A stretch of 64,000 nucleotides of DNA from Pelecanus crispus (Eukaryota; Chordata; Aves; Pelecaniformes; Pelecanidae). The DNA lies in assembly GCF_030463565.1 (NCBI RefSeq), contig NC_134646.1, forward strand, positions 43,953,240 to 44,017,239, in the 5' to 3' direction. Positions 12,830 to 24,986 of this stretch are shown here, piece after piece (position 1 is the stretch's first letter; each line of letters begins with the position of its first letter). The position numbers were made by a program, and so were the translations under genes. The notes under the pieces are model-generated. The model searched no databases. It was not told the origin of the DNA and was given only the letters and a program-made list of their open reading frames with translations.

Positions 12830-15725
12830 ATCATAGAGTCATAGAATGGTCTGGGTTGGAAGGGACCTTAAAGATCATCTAGTTCCAACTGCCCTGCCAT
12901 GGGCAGGGACCCCTTCCACTAGACCAGGTTCCTCAAAGCCCCATCCAACCTGGCCTTGGATACTTCCAGGGATGGGGCATGCACAGCTTCTCTGGGCAAC
13001 CTGTTCCAGTGCCTCACCACCCTCATAGTGAAGAATTTCTTCCGTGTATCTAATCTAAATCTACCCTCTTTCAGTTTAAAGCCATTGCCCCTTGTCCTAT
13101 CACTACATGCCCTTGTAAAAAGTCCTTCTCCAGCTTTCTTGTAGGCCCCCTTCAGGTACTGGAAGGCTGCTATAAGGTCTCCCCGGAGCCTTCTCTTCTC
13201 CAGGCTGAACAACCTCAACTCTCTCAGCCTGCCCTTGTAGGAGAGGTGCTCCAGCCCTCGCATCATCTTTGTGGCTCTCCTGAGGACTCGCTCCAACAGG
13301 TCCATGTCCTTCTTATGTTGGGGGCCCCAGAGCTAAATGGAGTACTCCAGGTGGGGTCTCATGAGAGCAGAATCACCTCCCTCGACCGGCTGACCACGCT
13401 TCTTTGTTACAGCCCAGGATACAGTTGGCCTTCTGGGTTGCGAGCGCACATTGCCGGGTCATGTTGAGCTTCTCATCAACTGACACCCCCAAGTCCTTCT
13501 CCTCAAGGCTGCTCTCAATCCATTCTCTACCCAGCCTGTATTTGTGCTTGGGATTGCTCCAACCCATATGCAAGATCTTGCACTCAGCCTTGTTGAACTT
13601 CATGAGTTTCACAGGTGCCCACCTCTCAAGCCCATCAAGGTTCCTCTGGATGGCATCCCTTCCCTCCAGTGTGTCGAACACATCACACAGCGTGGTGTTG
13701 TCAGCAAACTTGCTGAGGGTGCACTCAATCCCACTGTCCATGTCAGCGACAAAGATGTTAAACAGTGCCGGTCCCAATACCAACCCCTGAGGAACACCAC
13801 TCACCACTGGTCTCTGCTTGGACATTGAGCCGTTGACCACAACTCTTTTGAGTGTGGCCATCCAGGCAATTCCTTAGCCACCAAGTGGCCCATCCATCAA
13901 ATCCGTGACTCTCCAATTTGGAGACAAGGATGTCATGCGGGACAGTGTCAAATGCTTTCCACAAGTCCAGGTAGACAATGTCAGTTGCTCTTCCCTTATC
14001 CACCAATGCTGTAACCCCGTCACAGAAGGCCACCAAATTTGTCAGGCATGATTTGCCCTTAGTGAAGCCATGTTGGCTGTCACCAATCACTAACTTATTT
14101 TCCAAGTGCCTTAGCATACTTTCCAGGAAGATCTGCTCCATGATCTTGCCGGGCACAGCGGTGAGACTGACTGGCCTGTAGTTCCCCAGGTCTTTTTTTT
14201 TTTTTTTTTTTCCCTTTTTAAAAATGGGGGTTATGTTTCCCTTTTTCCAGTCAGTGGGAACTCCACTGGTCTGCCACAACTTCTCAAATATGATGGATAG
14301 GGGCTTAGCAACTTCATCTGCCAACTTCCTCAGGACCCGTGGATGCATCTCATCAGGTCCCATGGAGTTGTGCATCTTCAGTTTCCTTAGATGGTCTCAA
14401 ACCTGATCTTCTTCTACAGTGGGTGGTTCCCCTTCCAGAGAGGGCCCACATTTTCCCTAGTCTTCCTTTTATCACTCACCTACCTACACAAGCTTTTCTT
14501 GTTGCCCTTGATGTCCCTGGCCAGATTTAATTCTATCAGGGCTTTAGCCTTCCTAACCTGATCCCTGGCTGCTCAGACAATTTCTCTGTATTCCTCCCAG
14601 GCTACCTGTCCTTGTTTCCACCCTCTGTAGGCTTCCTTTTTGTGTTTTAGTTTGTCCAGAAGCAACTTGTTCATCCATGCAGGCCTCCTAGCGTTTTTGC
14701 CTGACTTCCTCTTTGTTGGGAGGTATTGCGCCTGAGCTTGGAGGACATGATCCTTGAATATGAACCAGCTTTCTTGGGCCCCTCTTCCCTCCAGGGCTTT
14801 ATCCCATGGTACTCTACCAAGCAGATTCCTGAAGAGGCCAAAGTCTACTCTCCTGAAGTCCAGGGTAGTGAGCTTGCTGTGCACTCTCCTCAGTGCCCTA
14901 TGGATCTTGAACTCCACTATTTCACAGTCAGTGCAGCCAAGGCTGCCCTTGAGCTTCACACTCCCCACAAGCCCCTCCTTGGTGGTGTGAACAAGGTCCA
15001 GCACAGCACCACCTCTCCTCATTGGCTCCTCTATCACTTGGGGAAGGAAGTTATCATCAACATATTCCAGGAACCTCCCGGATTGCTTATGCCCTGCTGT
15101 CCCTCCAGCAGATATCAGGGTGGTTGAAGTCCCCCATGAAGACCAGGGCTTGTGAACGTGAGGCTGCTCCTACCTGTCTATAGAGGGCCTCATCTGCTCA
15201 GTCTTTCTGGTCGGGTGGCCTGTAGCAGACCCCCACTATAATGTCACCTGTCCCCACCCTCCCTTTAATCCTGACCCATAAACTCTCGGTCGGCTCCTCA
15301 TCCATCCTCAGGCAGAGCTCCAGGCACTCCAGCTGGTCACTGACATGGGGGGCAACATCCTCTCCTCGTCTCTCCTGCCTGTCCTTCCTAAAGAGCCTGT
15401 ATCCTTCCATTCCAACACTCCAGTCATAGGAACCATCTCACCACGTCTCTGTGACGCTAAGAAGATCATAGACCTGCAGACACACGCACGTCTCTAACTC
15501 CTCCCCATGCTACATCTGTTTGCATGGAGGCATTTAAGTTGGGCCCCGATGAAGCTGACCTACTGGCTGGAGTGAGTGAAATTCCTTTGTGCTGCTCTTC
15601 AGGTGCTCTCCCGCTGACCTGTGATCCTTCTCCATCCATCTATTGCTGGCACTGGCATCAAACTGGTAGGAGTGGGATGGATTGAGGTTCCCCTCCCCCG
15701 GCAACTTTAGTTTAAAGCCCTCTTC
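12830..15725 (-). mobile_element. CR1 non-LTR retrotransposon, 5'-truncated, decayed
   Basis: This is a LINE of the chicken repeat 1 family. Its 3' end is at the low-coordinate side, where the minus strand reads ATTCTATGACTCTATGAT, the typical CR1 tail. Reading 5' to 3' on the minus strand, the remains of the endonuclease appear first (ITETW-like TETW near 15440, GDFNHPD at about 15111-15134), then reverse transcriptase ([24 protein letters not shown], and a C-terminal segment with [10 protein letters not shown]). The single reading frame is broken by frameshifts and stops into pieces at 15198-15410, 14573-15037, 13758-14375, 13373-13861 and 12919-13305. The RT active-site box reads FADN in place of FADD, so a catalytic Asp is lost. 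ORF1 is missing. The 5' boundary is approximate and no target-site duplication was found. Confidence 0.93.
14193..14211. repeat. Poly-T run inside the CR1 copy
   Basis: Nineteen T in a row. On the CR1 coding strand this is an A-run that expands a short lysine stretch ([10 protein letters not shown]) just before the reverse transcriptase motif GNYRPVSL. It probably arose by slippage in a lysine-rich part of the element and may itself shift the frame. Confidence 0.85.
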
Positions 15726-16123
15726 ACAATTAGAGCAATCTGTAGCTGTTATGCAGTTAACACGAAAAAATAAGCTATGACTCAGATGTTCTTATCACTT
15801 TTATTACTATATGAATTGCACATGAGTGGGGAAGCTCAAAGAATGCCCCCATCCCAGATACTGCTGGAATAAAAAAAAATTCCACCTAAAGTACTCGCAT
15901 ATAAATTCCCAACAGTAGGAGTATGTATGTACACACAGTTGCTTAGAGGAGAATAATAAAAGATTCAACAATTCAGAGAGATATATTGTCATTTCAGAAA
16001 GCATTCAACTCTAAAAAACGACATTAAAAATGCCTTAAAAAACCCAGCACATATTTACACATACCCTGACTCCAGCCACTTGCCCAGACAGACCCTACAG
16101 TCTGTCTACCACACATAAAAAGC

Positions 16124-16146
16124 TTTTTTTTTTTTTTTTTTTTTTT
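16124..16146. repeat. Poly-T run abutting the exon 9 splice donor
   Basis: Twenty-three T on the plus strand. On the gene strand it is an A-run occupying intron position +4 onward after the exon 9 donor, which reads CAG|GTAAAA. The donor therefore lacks the consensus G at +5. The tract is of a length that is usually polymorphic. Confidence 0.9.
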
Positions 16147-16148
16147 AC

Positions 16149-16408
16149 CTGTTCTAACTGCGTTGCGAGCCTGGTTGACTGTCATTTGTCCTGTCACATG
16201 CATAAGGACCTTGGTTTGTGGACTAGTTTGGATATGCGCTGCAGAAACCACAGCTGTGGGTACTGTGCTGGAGTTCACTGCCACACCATTCCCCTGGAGC
16301 TTCTGAGACGTTCCACTAGCAGTGGAAGGGCTGACCATAGTTACCACTCGTCCCGTTTGGCCAGCGGTAGACATGGGAACTTTTGTTTGTGATGCACTTG
16401 TCACTGTC
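16149..16408 (-). CDS. SH3RF1: SH3RF1 exon 9: linker after SH3-3
   Basis: The exon completes an arginine codon, then has 86 codons, and leaves one base of a valine codon for exon 10. The acceptor is TTGGCAG above 16408 and the donor CAG|GTAAAA below 16149. The protein is Thr/Ser/Val-rich with conserved anchors [43 protein letters not shown] and [15 protein letters not shown]. These match human POSH closely in my recollection. No catalytic motif is present. It is a flexible linker between SH3-3 and the C-terminal half. Confidence 0.97.
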
Positions 16409-16570
16409 CTGCCAAAATTAAAAGCAAAACACTAAAACACAACCAAAAAATGAGCTAGTTACTAAAACCCGCAGCTCTTCTATTATCCAATTTTAGCATT
16501 AAATAGAAGAACAGAATAATTCTGGACTTGAAACTAGATAAACTATTTAGACACTTGTATAAAAATATAC
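16409..16570 (-). other. SH3RF1: SH3RF1 intron 8 (162 bp)
   Basis: This is the only short intron seen in the gene. The donor is GAG|GTATAT and the acceptor TTGGCAG, with phase 2. It contains nothing recognisable. Confidence 0.9.
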
Positions 16571-16741
16571 CTCGTAACTGGAGCCACATAATTTCCAGGA
16601 AAAACACCAATCTTGCTTGTATGCATGGAAGTTCCTTTGAACCAGCCATCTTGACAGCGTTCAAACACTAAGAACATTTCTCCCTTCCGCAGTTCCAGTT
16701 CATCTTCTTTTCGAGGAGTGTAAGGGTATATAGCAATATAC
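16571..16741 (-). CDS. SH3RF1: SH3RF1 exon 8: third SH3 domain
   Basis: One exon carries essentially the whole third SH3 domain. It completes a valine codon, then encodes 56 codons plus two bases of an arginine codon. The domain starts [20 protein letters not shown], with the ALYDY-equivalent AIYPY and the acidic RT-loop EDELEL. It continues with the conserved Trp in [10 protein letters not shown] and ends in [11 protein letters not shown]. All typical SH3 ligand-binding positions (aromatics, WF, PxxY) are intact. The acceptor is TTTTAG above 16741 and the donor GAG|GTATAT below 16571. SH3-3 is reported in the family to bind signalling partners. The partner here is not shown by the sequence. 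Confidence 0.98.
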
Positions 16742-19126
16742 CTAAAAGACAGGAAAGTAGATGCAATTGATAAGCCTAAAACAACTAAAACCATCACTTG
16801 TGTTTTCTGGCAGAGCACGTTCAGTCAGAGATAAGAAGGCATGGCAGAAAGGGTTGTGTTAGTCGATCCATCGTATCGTTACAATATTAGAACAGACATT
16901 ATGGTGATATTAAGGGAAATAATGATCATTAAGACTATCCTCCTAACTGCACTTTAATGTAATGTACAATACTTCTAATAAGTTTGTCCATTTTCTTAAT
17001 TAAGTTAGTGAACTTAATTAAATAGGTGTTTATCATCTACAGATCCCAGCATATCCCACTTCTCTCTCTTCCTACACCTGCTTCTAGCATCTCTTACACT
17101 CTGTGACATGCCAACTTCTTTTTTCTTTTCGGAGAGGTGGGGAGCATGGAGAAGTTCTGTTAGTTGGGAGTGAAAGATCAGTACTAGAACTACTTTTCAA
17201 ACTGCAAAAGTGGTATCTCCCTGTGCAACTACAGTGCCAAAAAAAAAAAGATATGTTACTAGAACTTGAAGTCTGTGGGTAAGGTAGCTAGCAGTTACTC
17301 ACTTGTAAAGGTTATTTCCTTTTTATCCTTCTAAGCAACATTAATGCATAATACAGTGCATCTGAAATCAAAGTGAGAGTTCAGAAACACTTTGCGTTTT
17401 TTCTTTTTAAAAATACATTCTTAGGAAAAAAAAAGTAAAAATCAAACTGAAGCTCCTGCAGTTGCATGCTGGATTATTCCTAGGGAAGTCTTCAAATAAG
17501 ATTGCACAACTTCCTATTATCACATTAAAAAGCGATACTGTTTTAACCACCACAGTGTTCTATTTTCTGCCACAGTTTGAATAGAAGAAAACTGTTTATA
17601 TAAAAATGTCTATATAATTATGGATCCATGGGATCCCATTTCACCTATGGGAAATAGCATTCTAATAAACCACATTTTCTCAAAAAGAATATACTTTTCA
17701 CAAGAGGTAGCCAATTAGGGTAGACTGGTAGAATATCCCCTTTTTTGAAAAAGGATCCACAATTACTTGCAATGCTAGTCTTTGCTACCCCCGCAAGGGT
17801 GAAAAAGCAGCCTTACAAAACATTCTCTCATCAAAATTGTCTCTTGTGTACAGTAATGATAGCACTAACTTATGCTTTCCCTGTTTGCATTATATTTTTG
17901 TTCTTTGCTGCCCACCCGGGAAACTTTGCATTATCTGCAAAAATGGTTTAAAGGCAATATAGGTACCTGGTAAAGCAAGTCCAAAATACGCTTTAAAGGC
18001 AACATATGACACACTGGTAACTAAAGGCTTCACTGGTACATGATTCAGGGGTGATGTACAAAGCCACATACTGAAGCTCTATGGGAAAGCAAGTGATGTG
18101 CTTTAATTGGTGTTCATTAACTTCCCTTTTAGTTAAATCTTTCCAAATTTCATTAGTATCCTCATATAGAGCAACCCTTTGAAGATGGAGGATGGGAAAA
18201 AATGAGATGGGAACTTGATTAATTACACTAAGCACAATAATCCACAAGAAGCAGTGTTAAAAGGCTTGACACCAAAGAAACAGCCCAAATCCAGATGCAC
18301 CTGCTATACAAGAAAGGTGCTCTTCTGGAGTGGGAGGAAACCTGGTGAGAAGATAAAGACACAGAACAAAAGCGGTCCTTGCATTATTCAAACATGTCCT
18401 ATTAGACAGTTCAGCCACTCCTGAATTTTACTTTTTCTTTTATCATTCTTATTCTCCAAGCTGCACACAAAGAAGTTTCCAAGAAGAAAGATGTTGTCAG
18501 CAGCACGTTAATATATAAAATATTTTCACCCAGAAGGATGACGCACATTTGCTTGTATTACAAGTGTGAAGACATAATGCTAACTAGCAGCCTTCTGCCT
18601 TCATTCTAAATTGCCACCCACTAATTAACTGAACTGTAGAATCTTCAGTGAAATTTCAATCGCAACTTACACAAGCAGTCTGACAATGACTTGCTAATGC
18701 AACAGTCTAAATGAAATACAGCACTTTCTGTGTTTTGGCACAAGTTATTCCATATGAGAATAGCCCTTTCATTCCATACATAAAAGAAAACATTGAATAA
18801 ATTCACTCCAGAGTTATACCGTCTTCATCGCTAACTTAAGAATTCATTGGTCTTCTGCATGATAAATACTTTATATTTTTGAAGCGAGTCCTTCCTATGC
18901 ACAGCAACAGCTGATTATATTTACCTAAGACATAAATAACCCTCAGTATGACGGCTGTTTGGGGATAACACCTTTATGTGCGTTTCGTTGCTTTTGTTCT
19001 GAGTCTTATGCTTGGCTTTCTGGGAATTCTAGCAGATTCCGGGAATTCTGGCATGATGTAAGTACACGCAAAGTTATTGATCTCATTCCATGTTTCTGAC
19101 TGGCCAGAAGTTTCAATTTTACTTAC
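16742..19126 (-). other. SH3RF1: SH3RF1 intron 7
   Basis: This 2.4 kb phase 2 intron has donor GTAAGT and acceptor TTTTAG. It is AT-rich. I see no transposon, RNA gene or additional exon. Confidence 0.85.
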
Positions 19127-19281
19127 ACACTTGGACGAGTTTGTGGTCGTAAATGTGCCATTTGGTCAGTTGAAGCTGATGTAGGCCTTTGTATTACACC
19201 TGCAGACTGAGGTCCAGAAGAGGCCGATGCAATGATTGCAGCAGACAAGAGAGGTGGTGGCGGAAGTGGGGGATTCATATT
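19127..19281 (-). CDS. SH3RF1: SH3RF1 exon 7: proline-rich segment before SH3-3
   Basis: The exon has 51 codons plus two bases (GT) completed by exon 8 to valine. The acceptor is AAATCAG above 19281 and the donor GTGT|GTAAGT below 19127. It starts [12 protein letters not shown], a polyproline stretch able in principle to bind SH3 domains, then a small Ala/Ser-rich region, and ends [15 protein letters not shown], which leads straight into SH3-3. The polyproline and the ending are shared with human POSH from memory. The middle is more variable. Confidence 0.97.
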
Positions 19282-21904
19282 CTGATTTTATGAGAACAGA
19301 AAAAATAGCAACAGATGATCAATATTGTTTGATGAGTTGAATCAGCTGCAAAAACAAAAGTATGATATTCTAAGGAAATGGGAAAAAAACAGCAGAGTTC
19401 AGTATTCCTTTACCTACTGGTGCAATATAACCGGAGAGTTAGGTTTGTCTGTATTTCTCTTTCTCCAGTTTAAAATCTTGAAGTCTTGGCAGCTAATTAA
19501 GCAAATGACAAGCAATTTCTCAGCACAGGAAAAATGGAAAGCATTGTTTCTCATTATAACATCTTTAGGATAGGACTCAACAAAAATTCAGAAGCCTTCC
19601 AGGAGGTAGATTTTGCAACCTACTGCTGTACTTCAAAACATGATTGTACCCTGAAGCTGAAACATAATATACAATTCAGCAGCAGTGCACCCAAAACCAC
19701 CCCTTCTAGGAGAAATTTTCTTTTGATGTATGGGTTACAAAAGCGAGCACAATAAGAGACCATAGTCACTGAGCTATTGTTACCACTTTCTCCTATTCTT
19801 CTGGTTTAAAGACTTAGTTTTTGAAATTCAGTATTATCAAGATTGGTAATCTTTAACAAACACCCCAGTAAAAAGGCACAGTTCCTTTACAGGCAGATCG
19901 TAATGGGGGTCCTGCCTACAGGCCTCTATGCCTTTTGAGAATCAATGGAGCAATTGTTACCTTCTGCTCTGTAAAGCCTCAGACAATTCTTTAGGACCTT
20001 GTGTACTGACACTCCTGGGAAAAGTCTCTCGCAAAAGAACTTTTCCTCCCCCCCTTCAAAAAATAATTATTTGTGTTACAACACACACAAAGAGAGTAAT
20101 AAAAAACCTCCAACATCTGAAAATGTAAAACTGAATTAATTTCAAACATGGTCTTCAACTTAATGCAATCCTTTAATACTGAAACAAAACTCTAAACCAT
20201 GCCACTTCAGGTTTAAAAAACACATAACAAAAATATAAATTAACAAAATGTCCTGAAGTACTGCCTGGCTCTTCCAGTACATCAGCATATAAAGGCGCAG
20301 CATTACATTATCAGTTTGGAAAATACATAATTGAAAGTCATTTTAATTACCCTCAAACAGCCTACTTCTAATGGTTTTTTTTGTTTTTCTAAACAGAAAC
20401 CTACAAGGAAAATGCGTTTTAGTTCTACGCTGTGTGATTATTACCTTGCTGCATTTGGTGAAAGTGTTAATAACAAGACAGCTCTCTGAACTAGTCTTAT
20501 GCTGTCAAGACACAGTAAAGAACTGCATGATTAAAAGCTTTCAAATCTAGAGAAAACTGATTAACTCTTGTAGTTTTTCAGTCAAAATTCTTATGCTTAG
20601 TTATGATATAAATTGGGTGGTATATTGTGAAATGTTTCTATTTTAGTTAAAGCTTTTTTTCTGATCATACATTAACAATTTCTTAAGACCAAATAGGCCT
20701 GCTGTATCCAACAGAAAGCAGACATGACCTGCTGGAGAAACATCATTGTAAGCTTTGATACTAATAGTCGAGTTATTTACAAGAATGGCAATTGCATTTG
20801 CTTCACATTCTAGATCCCCATGCACCCAACGATCTTTTTAACATATCTTGATAATTCATACTGAATTCTGCTTTACAGCAGAAGTTATTTCCCCCTCCCA
20901 GTCAGCTTCAACAAATGTCTTAGTTGAATCCAAGCTGAATGTGAGCAAGTAACTTCTACGCAACCTGTCCATAGAATAGAAATTCAAATCTTTTTTTAGG
21001 CATCTAGATTCCTTTATGCATGGTGGAACCTGTAAATCCACATTAGGAGATGATTAGCTGGAAATCTTTAAAATTAAACCTACTCATGCACAGTATCAAA
21101 GTTGTCACGATTCCACACTTCCTACATCTCTAAAGATATAAATGCTGTGCATTGTACTTTATTCATTTGAACACACAATATAGGTTGACTTTTTAGCTGC
21201 AATAAAGGCACCTTCCCAGCTCTATTCTATTCTACTTTATTCAGCTTCTGCTCCCCTCCCCTTGTCTATTACTATGGTAATGAAACCTGCAGTGAGCCAC
21301 AGCCCGATTAAACTCCTAAAGACTTGGCAAGTCCTTGGAAATCTAAATAAACTACCTGATAGGCTTTAGAGGACTAATGCTCCTCAGCTTGCATTGCTGT
21401 AACTTGATAAAATAGATCCAAATGCTCTAGCCAAGTTTTCCAGTTCTCTGGCATATAACCATTTTTTCTAGCTATTGAGAAACATACCTACCTCCAGAGC
21501 ACAAGCTAGTTTTGATGGTTCCCATATTCAGCATTCTGTGAAAGAATATATGCAAACCCCACCTGATTTAATAAAATATGCTTACCAAAATAATTAAGAG
21601 TGGTTTTATTTTAGGTAGCTGAGGGGGAAAAAATGCAAGTTTCTGCAACTACTGCTCAGACAACAAGTATACTTCCAAGCATAAAGAACAGCAAATAAGT
21701 GATAATTATTTTTCTAACTGGAAGATGAAAGATTACATCATTTGATACTTAATTTATGTAAAAGCTTCAAATAATACCTATACTTATGCTCTAGAGACTC
21801 ATACATATTACTAAGTTTAAATATAATTAGGCTGCATTTCCATATCAGTCAACTGAAGATCAATAATCAGCTCACCCAAAGAATAACAAAAGGCACAGCA
21901 GTGG

Positions 21905-21924
21905 AAAAAAAAAAAAAAAAAAAA
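21905..21924. repeat. Poly-A run
   Basis: A homopolymer of about 20 A lies in intron 6. No retroposed body can be recognised beside it. Confidence 0.7.
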
Positions 21925-24900
21925 CCATTCATTAACTGTCTTTGCTCCCACAAGGTCTAGAAAAAAATATAAGACTTGCAAAATCCCCCGAGGACTAACA
22001 AATTAAGGCTCATGTTTAACAAAATTCCTAAACTATAAATATATGTTATCAAGAACAGGCCTCTCATACAAAACCTCATAGTTTCTTTCAGCTGTTTCCT
22101 CTTCCCAACAAAAGTTGATTTGAATTTTTGTTGGTTAAAAGTCAGGCAGTTCTTATTTAAATCTCCTCCTGATTGACTTACACTACTGAATCAGCTGGAA
22201 CAACATGAAAGAGAGCTAAATGTCATCAGTATGCTATAACCCTCACAGCTTGTGCCTCATTAATAAGAATTCAGACTACCTTATATACTTTAATATAGAG
22301 GGACAATTTTGTGTGTGTGTCTGGGCAAGAGAACAGGACCAGAAAAAATGGGGTTTTTTTTAATTTTTGAAACCTTCAGCAGGTAAGTGAACATAAACCA
22401 TCCAAATATAGACCTCCTATTTCTGCTAGTTAAGTGCACATACCAAGACACCATTTCAAAGCCAACATATTCAATCTGCAGAAGTAGCAATATGGATATC
22501 TAGGTCGATCGCAGTCCAAAATACTTTTAACTTCTCAAGAGATTGCAAAGGCAGAATGAAAGGAAGGTGAGTTATCTGTTGTTGCTACATTGTTTTTCTT
22601 CTGCTGCTTTCGAATGTAACTCTAACTTTGCTGTGGTATATTTTGTTTCTGTTTTTCCCATATCACGGTTCAAATCACATACTTCCTTTAAGTTTTTTCA
22701 GCAAAATCTATGGCAACTAGATCTCCTCCATTAGATAACTACCTTATAAATTACATCCAAGAATTTCCTCCCAAGTAAATGAGCCTTACATAATTGTACG
22801 TGCATATTTTCACCCAACAATTATTGAACTTGACATCTGCTATTTGTATTTTATAAAGAACTTCAAATATATGAAGCACCTACAATGTTCAAAAATGGCG
22901 GCAGCCAAGAAGAGCAGACCAATTAATGGCCCCATTAAGGGCAAAGTTGTGGTTTTAAGTCCCAGAGAACAGTGTAAGTGATAATATCACAGTCAAAAGC
23001 CACAGCTGTGAGAAGTTTGTCTTCAGTTCATAGCTTCTTCAATTTCAAAGAATCAAACTTCAAAGCACAAAACAAGAATTAATGCTGCTAGCTACAGAAC
23101 TAGGCTGAAGAACTGCTGCTGTAAAATAAAACTTTTAAATAAATTATCACAGGTTTTCTGAATGCAAATTAAAATTTGCTTAAGTGATACAAGCAGCAGA
23201 TAGTGTATATGGTCACTTGACAAAAACATGCTTATTCCTAAATCTTACTTCTGTCAATTTTGGCTGCAAATTTGTAAATTAATTAATTCATACAATATTT
23301 GGTACCAAACAGCATCTGTAAAAGACTATATGGACAAAATAAAATTCATATAATTGGCATTTTTTGAGCCACCACAATATTTCCCAAAATAACAACATAA
23401 CAAACTAAAATGTGATCCTATACATGTACACAAAGACTCACAGGTTCCTTTGGGCTAGGAATTAATCTCAACTGTCTTAAGAGAAACTTGCTACCCAACA
23501 AGACAGCTCAAAATATCTCCTCTTAACAATAAAAAAAGCCATCTTTCTTACAGAAGGTAAGAGAAGACACTAGCTTTTCTTTGCTTCTAGACTGAGGACA
23601 GATAAATGTAGCAAATACGCATCAATTCAGGATTACTGTAAAGGAATGTTATCCTTTTCCTCGCTGATGGGGAATCATGCTCATCCTCTCCGATTCCTTC
23701 TTTCTCCCTTAATCTGAGTTTGGCGCTAAGTAAAAGAAGTTGTATAAACAGCTTGCTCTCAAGGAACAATCAATTACTTTAAATAGTGTCATAAACACCA
23801 AAACGATTGACAGGAAGAAGATCCAATTAAACCATTTTCATGCTGAAGAGAAACTGTCCCTGCTCCAATCCAACTCTTGTCATTTGCTTAGTATTCAGAA
23901 ATGAAGAAAATCTAAAGGGAGAAGCTTAGACAAATGCAGGAGTTTATACTTACAAAAGCAAAAAATACAAAAGCAGAAGGACTCAAGCCAACCACTTCTG
24001 ATGTACTACATCATACAAACACAATTGTTCCGTAGCTTTAAAATTAATGCTCAAAATGTCAGGGAGGGTATTTCCAGAAGGGAAACATCTAGAGAGACAA
24101 GAACATCACTTTCTCTCTTGACTCAGAACCATTTTGCACATTTCTAAAATTAAAACAAGAGTTTATGAAGCAAGAGGAAAAGTGGACGTAAAAGACATAT
24201 TTCACAGTCTGTGACTATAAACTGCATCATCTTCTAATATCATCTATAGTAAAAGAACACAGGAATGACCTGACTGCAGCCTGAGCTGCCAGCTTGTATT
24301 TTAGTCATGCTGAAAAGTCAAGAAGAAACAGAACACTATGTACAGAAGGTTACTGACTTTTAAAGAGTGTGGCAGAGAATAATTCAGATTCTCAATGGGA
24401 ATTATATGCCTAACTGGAAAAAAACAGCAACATGGTTATCACAAAGAGAAAGTAGCACTCCAGGACACAGGACGATCATGTGGCAGGCGTTTCACTCCAT
24501 GCTGCATGTAGCACTGTAATTTAGTTCCTGTGGGTACCAACGGTGAGATTGCTTTTGAACAAGCTTATGCAACTAAAGCACCCGAGGTGGTTTAATGACT
24601 TTGCACCAGCACCAAAATAAAGTGTATTTCCATGTTGGCATCAAAGAAAGAACTACTGATTCTTAGTAACAAAAGTATTTGTTACTGAGCAGAAAAAAAA
24701 GAAGCAACTTCTGACAAAACTTTTCAAATTATACTTTGAATCCTGCCTATCCCATCCTCTCCAAAACGTATCTCATCCACAAATCAAATCAATTACTCAA
24801 CGTTTGCAGCATATATGTTAGCTAGATTTGTATTCTGCCTAACAGCACAAATGGTACCAAAACTGATTTTGTTTGCTCAGTTCTCACAGGTATTTTCTGA

Positions 24901-24986
24901 AGGATGGGATGAAAGAAGTATAAAAGATTACATGGATTAGTATATAGGCAGCTAATTGTTTCTAGTATTAGAGGTACATCTCATAT

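Larger units (their letters stand above)
9746..16148 (-). other. SH3RF1: SH3RF1 intron 9
   Basis: This 6.4 kb phase 1 intron runs from a donor of GTAAAA followed by a long A-run to the acceptor TTCTAG. Almost half is a CR1 LINE in the same orientation as the gene (about 12830-15725). The remaining sequence (9746-12829 and 15726-16123) is AT-rich with no recognised element. Short open frames at 11583-11864 minus and 11345-11572 minus look random. Confidence 0.85.

Noticed and set aside
13404-13828. Plus-strand open frames of 94-128 codons
   Set aside because: They are antisense shadows of the CR1 reverse transcriptase on the minus strand.
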